Positions 54,789 to 64,000 of a stretch of 64,000 nucleotides of DNA are shown here, in pieces; positions within the stretch are counted from its first letter, which is position 1, and every line of letters begins with the position of its first letter. The notes under the pieces were generated by a model. That model was given only the letters and a program-made list of their open reading frames with translations, ran no database searches and was not told the origin of the DNA. The position numbers and the translations under genes are program-made. This DNA is from Darksidea phi (Eukaryota; Ascomycota; Dothideomycetes; Pleosporales; Lentitheciaceae): the NCBI GenBank assembly GCA_030770425.1, contig JASJFT010000010.1:372001-436000 (forward strand). Direction: 5' to 3'.

Positions 54789-57700
54789 TCACTCTTGAAT
54801 CTCAGCTAGCATGTCATCTCCAATATCGGACTCACTGCCATACTCCGATTGCTCGTAACCTTCGCCCGTAGAGACTGGGGTACCCTCATCAAGTGGCCAG
54901 TGTCTCAACTGTGTGCTAAGGTCAAAGTGGTATGCCTGGATGCTGGCCGCATCGCTTACATGCCTCAACTGCTCCAAGACGGGATCATCGGTGGTTTGGA
55001 GTAATTCCAGAAGCTGTACGAGTGTCTGACAGATTGCAATCATTGGCTGCATGTAGCTGCGTGACGTATTTTGCTCATGCTCGTCCGTAATCTTAGCACA
55101 CATCTCTGAAGCCAAAACTCGAACAGCCCTGTATTTGAGTTTGAGTGTAGTCTCTGTGGCAAGCGTGTCGTCCTTGTAATTTGTGAACAGCTCTTGCAGG
55201 AAGCTCGCCGTGGCCTTGCGAACGCCGTCGTCATCGTACAAAAGTAACGGAACCGAGAATTTCTTAGAGTAGAGCAGACAATACTCGTAGAAGAAGTCCG
55301 GACCCCGCTCTTCCAGAATCGTCTCGTTTTCCGCGTGCAATAGACCGCTGAAAAATCGAATCTGAGGTTGCCCCCCCTGATCCCTGAGCTTGGGGGCCGC
55401 CTTTGCCACCGCCTCAATAACTTGCTCCACGTAGCCCGGTCCAGGAGAAGCTTCGCAGTATGGGAGTGCCGCTCGCACGTACGGGTCTGAAGTTGGGGGC
55501 GAGAGCATAGAGATGCCCTCGTACACGGTAGTGTGTACGTTCTGTAGGAGGCGTGGGTCCTTAGACTGGAGGAGCCATTTCAGAATCTCACCAGGGTAGA
55601 AGATTTCCGTCTTTTCAGGGTCGAATAACTCGAGTATCCTATCCAAAGCAGCAAGCGCTCGGTTCTCGTCATGCCATAAATGCAGCAGGTACTTCTCATC
55701 TCGGGAAAGGGGGAACTTGGAGCCATGTCGGTCGTACTTCTCGAGCCGGTTGCTGCGCCGGCTGTCTAGAACGGTTGTAAGATTGATGTCCATCTTTGAC
55801 AGCAGCGTATACACGAACTCAACCATCCGATTGTAGATACGCCTCTTCTTCTCAATCATACGCCACATTTCAGGCTCGCGATTTCGTAAGGACTGTGCAG
55901 CATGCATGCAAAAAATGCGTAAGCACCCGTCCAGAAAACCTTCGTTTAGTAGGACTGCTGTCTCCACGTGCCCCATATTACTTAGCTGGCACAGCGTAAG
56001 GTACAGGTCATCCCAACCGCGCGCGGCTACGTATGACTCCTCGGCAACAACCCGGAGTCGCTGTATGACTTCGCGAAGTATGCCATCGATAGGAGTGATA
56101 CGCCCGGTCTCGCCATCGGTGTCCATGCCTTCAGTACCGTATATCGCCGGGTCCTTTTCGCGAAGGAACTGGAGACCATCAACAAGTAAAGCACGCATTT
56201 GAGAGCGAACTTTCATGTGCAGACACTGGAGGAGCATATTGGTGAGCGCATACTCCTGCGTTGCGAGCCATCTCAAGGCGGTGCAGCAGCAAACTGGGCA
56301 TGACAGCATGGTTTTACGAAGCTGGAGGAGAATTTCATCAAATATCTCCACGGTTCTAACGCGGAACAACGTTTGACAAAGATGTTGGAGCACAAAGTGA
56401 AGTGCTTGGTCTTCCTGGTTGTGGTCTTCGGAGCATGTTCCATGATTAATCGTGCGGAGATTTGTGAGAACTTGCCGAGCAAACTTGGTGTGGCAAGGGT
56501 CGTACAGGCTATATTCTCGAATGAAGTTTTCATTGTCGTCCTGGATCGTCTCGTCCAAAGATGATGGAACCGGGACTTTGGCGATTCCAGACAACGGAGA
56601 ACCAATGTACTCACTGTGGTCCTTTTCAATGGCAGACCTCCGTTGGTAGAACAGCATGTAGGCGCTGAAATTCTTGTGTTGGCGTGGAAATGTCTCGTCG
56701 AACCATCCGCCGAAGGCAGAGTGAGGAATTGATAGGTGGTCAAACATATCGACTTCCCGATCGTTGAATTCAAACCATTGTGTCATGCTCCCTGACGGAC
56801 ACGGCCGTTCTCGGATATACGAATAGTAGTGGCCGTTTTCCGAGGTGCCCTGGTGGACAAGAACCCCTACGAGTTCGAAAATGTCTTCCTGACATGGCTT
56901 CGAGGGGTTGCTAAGGTGATCAATCTTGAAAGGACTGATATCGATAACGCTCGGGAATTCAAACAGGTCATTGATCTTGGATCTCCGCATTTCCACCAGA
57001 TCAAAGTCGAAGCGCTTAAGATGGAACATCAGATTGTCGGGAACATCTTTCAGGCATGTGCTAGCAACTAAGTCAGTTGAGGATATTTGCATATCTCAAA
57101 ACACTTACCGCTTGACAGCATCGACCAACTTCCCTCCGCACGACTCGCACTTGTACTTGTTGTCACCTTCCATGACATCTCCCTCCACATAAGCTTGGAG
57201 ACTCTCGTTCAGGTTGCTTTTGCCCTGCACGTCACATTGGACAACAAAGAAGCTTTCCACGCGTTCGGACACATGCTCGCATTCCTTGGATTTGATCTGG
57301 TTGACAGTCTGGCCTCCGTAGAATGACCGGAATTGCTGTCTAATCTCGGGTGAGAGCATTTGAGCCTCCCATTGATCGAACAATAGGTTGTAAAACTCAT
57401 CAGCATCCATCTGCACGTTAATGTCGATAGGGAGGCCTTCTGGAACTTTCACACAAGCTGCAAAGTCTCGCGGATCCGCCGACTTGCGATAGCTGTTCTG
57501 CAGATTAGCGAAGAGCCTCTGCGTTTCATGTAGAAGGCGCTGAGAGGCGTCTCGGTCGGCAACGTTCAGGCCAAGCATGAACTTTCGGAAATTTACGTTC
57601 ATAAACAGTTGGGTTAACAGCGAGTTCATGTAGCATATTGCGCGGGGATTGAACAAGCCCACATAGCCGGTGGGTGACCGTATTTCGTTGGCTCGATCGA

Positions 57701-60700
57701 TGGAGATAGGTCGCATTGTCATGTCTGCATCATCGAATCCTAAATTTTAGAAGCAGAAGGTCAGTGAAGGTCCACGCTAAGTTGGTTAAACGCATGATAG
57801 ACATGCAATCAGATAAAGCGAATGCTATGGAGGATAACTCACCGACATTCTTAGCCATCTCAAGAAGCTTACTGTAGCTAGTGCGGTCTTCTGCCAAGGC
57901 AAGTACAAGATCGTACAGCTCTTTCCTCGTCTTGCTCTCCAACACGGGAAGCGGAGGGCTTGACGCTTGCTCGTGTAGGTCCACGACCCTTGGGACGAAC
58001 AAGAACTTGTTCCATATTCTCTCAACAAGCGGACCGGCATTCAATGGTTTTTTGAATGACTTCAAGGAAGCAATGCAGCTGAGAAGGAGCTTGGTGAAAC
58101 CAAGGACGACAAAATCTGTCTCGTCGCGTCCAACATGTTCAATGTGGTTGTAACCCAGTAGCATATCACTCCAGGTTGTCAAGTACGACCGTAGAGCTTC
58201 CTCATCTCGGTGATATTCATCGTACTTTCGGAAAATCTGGTCTGCGATATCTAGAAGTTGTTCAGACTGAGCAGCATATTGAACGGCCTCTGGTAATACG
58301 GAAGAGATGATGGCCCAGAAACATGCGGCGGTATCAGATTCAGTGAGCGCAGACGATGTGGGGAGGGCTCCACCACAAACGGACGAGATGACTCTGGTGA
58401 TGTGTTCCCGGAGAGGCTGTCGCGGATTTTCCAGCAGAAGAGCTTTATGCAATGCCGTCACATTGTCATTATTAGTGAAGGCCTCCCAGATACCGCGAGA
58501 GTGCAACGATGCTTCCACAATCGAGGCGTAAGAGTGGTAAATGGTCACCGAATGGTCAGAACCTGCCTTCAAGGCCACAGAAAGTATGGTGATCAGGCGA
58601 TCCACCAGTCCAACTTCGTCGGAGAAGTACGTTGAAGAAATCTCTGGGGAAGGACGCTCTGGTACTTCACATTAGGCGTTGGTTACTAGACTTGATCGTA
58701 GGAGAGATATGCATACCTTTGAGGAAGTCCAACAGGGAGTGTACCAGTACACCGGCCAGATGAAGTTCCATGGAGCTTGACAGCGACTTGCTAAGGAGGA
58801 CAGGATTGAGCAAGGCTTGGTCCAAAAGCCGGACCGCATTTGCCAGGAACATATCATCGAGGGTATTCTAAGTATCTGGTAAGTGTGATAGTTCCATCTA
58901 GGTTAGGACCATTGACATACCTTTTTTGCTTGCTCCTTCAACTTCCACTGTAGCGCATATGCCGCATACTTTGCTTGAAATGTTTTCCCAGGAGGGAAAA
59001 GATCGTCTACAGAACTTGTACCGGATACAACGGATTCAGCTATCCGTTCCGGGTAGGGGAAGCATACTAAGAAATCATAAAGCTATCCAGTGTTAGCAGA
59101 GATATGAAAACAGAGGAAGAGGGCTTTCTCACCACTACACTAATAGAATCTTCCGCATCCATGCAGGCGAAAAGCTCCTCGAACTGGTTGACCAAAGTAG
59201 CCTCAAAAACTGAACAGTTGCTGCCTGGCTCGGTCATAGGTTGGCTCACTTCGCTCCCGGGAGCCTTTTGAACCAGTAGGAAGGTTCCCGCGAGGCCAAG
59301 TTTCGCAATCGTTTCGTTGGCCTTCTCAGCAACGTTGAGGCGTTGCCCCTTGGCAAAGAGGTTGATCTTTGAATATCCGGTCGCTTGGCAAAGCCGTGTA
59401 TACAAGTCCTGCAACGTGTTTTCCAAGCCCACGAGGATCGATTGTTTTTCTAACGACGTTGGGGCTTGATACTTGATCTCGAGGGCATCACCATACGGGA
59501 GATCCAGATCCAGAGGCTCAACCTTGGAGTCAGACCTACGTGTGCGACTGAATTCCGGCCGTGTACGTATCGACATTAGTAGACCCTTCAAGAATAGAAT
59601 TGTCCGAGTGAACCGCCGTTCATTCTGTTGCTTCACCGGATCAGAAAGAGCAATGTCCATTTGGTCGCCTTCCAAGTCGGCAGGTTTGCTTCGCAAGACT
59701 TTGTAAGCAGATGACAGCTCCTGCATGCACTGATCGACAAGGGCGACGTGAGCGGCTTCGACTTCTTCCAGTGCCACGTCGGGTTCAGTGCCTAACTCTA
59801 AATAACGTGCAGCGAGCAGCCTCGCTGCATGATCCTCAATGGTACGTGGGGGAGCAGAGAGAACCATGGACCATAGAAGATCAGCGCCGCGAATCTGAAG
59901 TAGTTCCTTCTCACCTTCCGGTGTAGCAATGATTCGTCGTGTGGTAGGGAATTTGTAAGCGGCGACAAAATCGTACAAACCGGGCGTGTAGTACTGCGGC
60001 TCCAATTTTGGTACGTAAACGGAAATGAGCTGCTTGCAGAAATTGTTCTCAACTTTTAAAGCTTCCAGAAACTTGGACCAAGCCATATCGCGCAACTGGT
60101 TTGTTTGGGCATGCTTTCCAACTAGGTGATCCCAAATATCCTCATAGAGATCTATAGGGATCGCGTTTGTAGCATGGCGTACTAAGAAGGAGAGAAGGTC
60201 GAGCCGGTATTGGAGTGAATGGGCTTGGGTGGAAGTAATGTCACGCTCCTCTTTAACGAAAACACAGATCTCTTCGAGAATTTGGCGTGTAACATTCGGA
60301 TTCTCTGAGAAGAAGAGGGTATCGTTGAAGTTGTGCATGGACGTGAGGACGTTGATGGCGCGCACGCTGCCTGTTGCTTTCGATGAACGACTTGCTATAT
60401 GGGTAGCACACTGTCGGCAAATCTCATGCCGTTCGTCTGGATTGATGATACCACAGACCATATACAGTTGATCAAACGCCTCATTGTGCATGGCATGGAA
60501 CAGTTTGCCGGTGTCCCTGCCCGGGGAAGTGTCTTGTAGCACTCGCACGGACACGTTCCAAGGCCGAGCTTTAAATTCAACGGCGCTCCAGTCGGGAAAC
60601 TTCTGCTGAATTTTGGAAGTGAGTTCCCGCAAGAACCGAAGGATGTCCATATTGTAGCTCTCGATCGGAAGTTCGTAGAGTTTGGTGCAAAGATAGAGTA

Positions 60701-62614
60701 GCTCTGGGAGCTCCATGAGATTGAATATGTTTCGAAGCATAGTCAGCGTCGCCGAGACCACGCGAGGGTCGGAGCTTTTGGATACCGTGTTCCAAATAGC
60801 ATCAGTCTGGCTCTCGGAATACCGGTTAGTGACTACAAGGAAGCCGACCACATTGCCACTGCGAGAAATGAGTTGCGGGTGTGAGTCGACGCTGATGATG
60901 TAGTCTGTGACTCGCTCGTATAGTAAGAATTCCGCAAGGTACTGCATGACTGGGTGCTTGGAGGATAGCTCTGTAATGTTGTACTCCCTCCAGATTTCGA
61001 CAAGTGCAGCATCCATGGTGCCTATACTCATGACACGCAGTTCCATCCGACCTTTCACCACGTATTTTCGAAGGAGTTTGAACTTCCACGCGTTCATGAC
61101 TAGCGCAGAGAAGATAGACGGATCTTGACGATACTTATCTCTTCCTGTATCGACTTGAGCATCCAGCAGCGTCGGTGTGGCGGGGGATTCCGGATCTCGG
61201 AAGTCTAAAAGATCGTTTGCTAGATTGGCCGCGATCGAGCTATCCCATTGGCACAAGTCGTAAAGTAAAGTTGACATGGCGTTGATCATCTCCTTGGTGT
61301 TTCCGATGTCAGTGACCTTGCTCGGGACCTGAAGGTCTGCGTTGTAGCTGCGGAAGTATTGCAGCACATCTTCATAAAAATCACATCGCTCGAGGACGGA
61401 CTGCGGCTCTGCAACTTCGAGAAGAAGCCAGCCCAAAGTGTCTACCAGTTGTGTCATCCAGACAGCAGTAGCGTACTGCATGGGGCCGGCCACCTTACCA
61501 CACGCCCGATTCGCGAAGGTGAAGAGACTCTTAATCCCGTCGGACCGGACGAAAACATGCATCAAATGAGCAGTCATGCTATGCATATCAGCCCCATACT
61601 CTCTATCCAGTAAGCCAAAGACGTGGGGCTTTTCCCGGCGAAGGATCAAGGAGATGTATCGGATATGCTTGCAAGAAAGAACGGTGGGAGCATTGGCGTC
61701 CTCAGACATCCAGTGCAAAAGAGCATCGGCATCAGCTTGCATGAGCACTGAGCAGACTCGAAAATAGGCCGCGAAGAATGAGGTGAAGACGTCGTCCTCG
61801 GCTTGGCTATCATCGCAGAATTGGTCGCCAAATGGAGACCTGCGGTTAAGGACCTTGTTAACCAAGGCGCCAAATTCCTCCCAGAATACGTGCTTGTCCA
61901 GGAAATAGCTCTTCCAGCATGTGGGATATGCGGGGAGACTGTCGAGCCAGAGAGTCACTTGCGGGAGGACGGTTCCATCTATGGCCTGAGCTGCAAGTAC
62001 ATTAGTATATGGAATAAATAGGGTCCACTAGGGCGGCATCCGAGTTACTTACTACCGTGGAAGTGCTGCGTGACGTTGTGGACAGCTTGCAGGTAGTTGC
62101 CATGCTGCGTGAAGGGAAAACGCTGGAAATACACTTCGGCGTCGTAATCAAGCTGGGCAGCACTAGGCACTGTGCAACCGACCATGGTGTCGCTGTCATC
62201 ATCGTCTATAGCAATGACGGGCGGGCTGCCTGCGGGATCATCGTCCTCAATGACGGGAGCAATCTCCGTACTAGCTACCGCCGCCTCTGTGTCTATACCA
62301 TTGCCTGGCGCTGCGGTCGCGGTAGTATATTCGGTGTCGTCGGCACCATCCATTGCGTGGGATGATGAGGGCGGCTGCGACCGTATTGTCATTTGGACTT
62401 GTTGCTCGCGCGGCGGTGCAGAGGTGGTGTTGGAGGGAGCTGAATCGGTGGGCATGGCGAGCGTGTCTTTGCTCCCGCTGTCTAGTCGCGGTCGTTTGCG
62501 GGTCAGTGACGGGTCAGCGTCTTCCATAGAGTCGCGCGGAGGCGGCGACACGGGGACACTGAAAGCTTCGGCTGCAGCGACAGGCTCCATTAGACCATGG
62601 TCGCGCTGACTCAT
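54789..62614 (-). CDS. Large ubiquitin carboxyl-terminal hydrolase (USP family), 2485 aa
   Basis: Seven exons by phase: 62614-62053, 61990-59133, 59082-58921, 58867-58717, 58664-57843, 57739-57109 and 57060-54789 (introns 48-103 bp). USPs remove ubiquitin from proteins. This size and layout, with a central USP core between long helical arms, resembles USP9X/USP34-like enzymes. Seen: a disordered N-terminus, a helical arm, and a ubiquitin-like segment (INLFAKGQRLNVAEKANETI). The Cys box GYVGLFNPRAICYMNSLL has Cys1554, where Gly-Ala-Thr-Cys is usual. The KYKCESC finger half, FHLKRFDFDL, and the His box HQGTSENGHYYSYI (His1806) with WFEFND complete the core. A helical C-terminal arm ends the protein. 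Catalytic Cys and His remain, so activity is plausible. The start at 62614 (MSQRDHG) is preferred over 62707. Confidence 0.92.
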
Positions 62615-63126
62615 GACGCAGTGAAGCCCGCTGGGAATGTGTAGGCGTTGACAGTCGACAGGCAGGCACGCGGAGGGTGGTGATGTCCCGGGGCGGGAGA
62701 CAAGCACTTGAGCTGCTCGCCTCTACAGGCAACAGCAGAGCGCCGAGCCTCACTAGACAACCTCGCACGGGAGTGGAAACGCCGCGGGTAAGGGCAGCAT
62801 GAGCTGCGGAGTCGGACGCTGCAGGCGCAAAAGGCAAATTGAAACCTGGGCACGAGGACGACCGTGTAGCGGAGCTTCGAATGTTCCGCAGAGTTCACGC
62901 GTCCCGAGCGGTGGTGGAGCTGTGGTTGTTGGATTTGGTGGGGGAGTGCCAAGCGGAACGTCATTGGAGGGTCCGGGACGAGCTAGTCTATTTGGATCTA
63001 GTGCACTGCGGCATCTAGCCTGACCGTTGTGGGCATCTAACACCACTGGCGACCTTTACTTGCTACATGCGACGTGGATGCGGACTGTTGTGCTGCGGAA
63101 ATCCTTATTTGTTGAAAAGCATAACC
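62615..63126. promoter_or_regulatory. Divergent promoter, ubiquitin hydrolase / pop3
   Basis: 512 bp between divergent starts. GC-rich frames crossing it (62514-63046 on both strands) look like composition artefacts. No gene seen. Confidence 0.5.
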
Positions 63127-64000
63127 ATGGTGCCGTCGACCAAGAACAGACCCATCTTCAAGACTGCGGTGCCCTTCACGGAAACGCGCTGGTATGCTTC
63201 ACATGCACGCATACGAGAACACGCATTGATGATCACAGGCCAGAACTCACATCGGTTGACCGAGACAATATTCTCGATCTTCTATGCAGGTGAGTAAACA
63301 GCAGAGTCTCTCATTTGACTTGGATCGATTTCGCCGCTTCGGTTTCAGTTTCTCCTATAAGAAAGAATCGTCTTGGCGGCACCCATATATAAATCTTTTC
63401 TCTAGACCAGTCATCCCATGGACTTACTAATACCTCCAGCCTCCTCCAGCCTCTAGGCGACCACCGCCGCACTCACATCAACCCTTCTAGAGGCAAAAAG
63501 CGCAAACGGAAATCCAAGCAACCACCCACTCCAGACTCCCAAAGCAACGGCTCGTCCAAAGATGCAGAAATACAAGACACGCCCCCTCCACCCCCGGAGA
63601 TAGGATCCCACGTTCTAATCGGCCTCAACAGCGTAACTCGCCACTTGGAAGCGCTCGCGGCGCAGAATGCACCTACGACCTTGGCAGAGTCGAGCAGTGA
63701 TGGGCCGAAAAGAGCTGAAAGGGATGCTGACAACGCCGAGGACGGGAGTAGTGAGAGGAAAGAGAAGGATACCCATAATACCGAAACAATCTCTCCACTC
63801 CAACCCCTAAGCCTAGTCGTAATCACCCACAATCATCCTCCAGCCTCCCTCCCGCATGCCCATATCCCCACCCTGATACACTGCTCCACCACCTCTCCTA
63901 ATCTCCCAACCTCCAATCTGGCTAACACAACAACCCGCCTCATCACTCTTAGCTCGGCAAGTGAAGCTCGTCTCGCATCCGCCCTCCACATTCCGCACGT
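63127..64000 (+). CDS. pop3: RNase P/MRP subunit Pop3 (3' end cut by window edge)
   Basis: Exons 63127-63191, 63239-63289 and 63440 to beyond 64000 (introns 47 and 150 bp). The product starts MVPSTKNRPIFKTAVPFTET, continues WPELTSVDRDNILDLLCSLL, then GDHRRTHINPSRGKKRKRKS. A Pro-rich linker is followed by IGSHVLIGLNSVTRHLEALA, LSLVVITHNHP and TTRLITLSSASEARLASAL. This order matches the fungal Pop3 family, an L7Ae-like protein of the RNase P and RNase MRP particles that process tRNA and rRNA precursors. The second intron is longer than the local norm but has an ACTAATA branch and CCTCCAG acceptor. The C-terminus is outside the window. Confidence 0.85.

Noticed and set aside
62514..63046. Overlapping frames on both strands between the ubiquitin hydrolase and pop3
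   Set aside because: GC-rich divergent promoter sequence with several frames open at once and no family features.

Overview
The window is nuclear DNA of a filamentous ascomycete (Pezizomycotina; Dothideomycetes is my guess from protein style, not proven). The signs are many short introns (about 45-90 bp, GT...AG, often with a CTAAC/CTGAC branch site), compact single-gene units on both strands, an ApsA/Num1-type cortical anchor, a HET-domain gene, and a cluster-style set of oxidative enzymes. I joined exons by hand, using reading-frame phase, splice consensus and remembered family sequence. Those joins are inferences unless stated otherwise.

Left arm (1-17.3 kb), mostly conserved genes: a 5'-complete, 3'-truncated apsA/num1 nuclear-migration gene (-) with a degenerate repeat array; cwc24 splicing factor (+); an unnamed 499-aa basic protein (+); an unnamed 258-aa Pro-rich protein (-); an alpha/beta hydrolase (+); and the phosphatidylinositol 4-kinase gene pik1 (-, 5 exons).

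Middle (17.3-33.8 kb), an accessory-looking zone. It holds a decayed AMID-like FAD oxidoreductase, a broken tRNA-Ile(AAU), and a compact enzyme group: Baeyer-Villiger-type flavin monooxygenase (-), cyclase-family hydrolase (+, 4 exons) and cytochrome P450 (-). Next come coding debris with one copy of a dispersed repeat, an MFS transporter (-), and about 5.4 kb without a supportable gene. The monooxygenase, cyclase, P450 and transporter could form a small catabolic or tailoring cluster, but no backbone synthase or cluster regulator is visible.

Right arm (33.8-64 kb), mostly housekeeping again: an EST1/SMG7-like protein with an N-terminal zinc finger, ALG5 dolichyl-phosphate glucosyltransferase, PUS1 pseudouridine synthase divergent from TFIIE-alpha, SRP72, and the mitochondrial phosphate carrier. 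After these lie a secreted type-B carboxylesterase, a broken HET-domain gene, and a single-pass surface protein. The arm ends with a 2485-aa, seven-exon ubiquitin hydrolase with an unusual Cys box, and the 5' part of POP3 (RNase P/MRP). No CRISPR array, rRNA gene, intact transposase or plasmid/phage feature was found. The most interesting points are the enzyme group in the middle zone, the broken tRNA, the HET pseudogene and the altered Cys box of the deubiquitinase.
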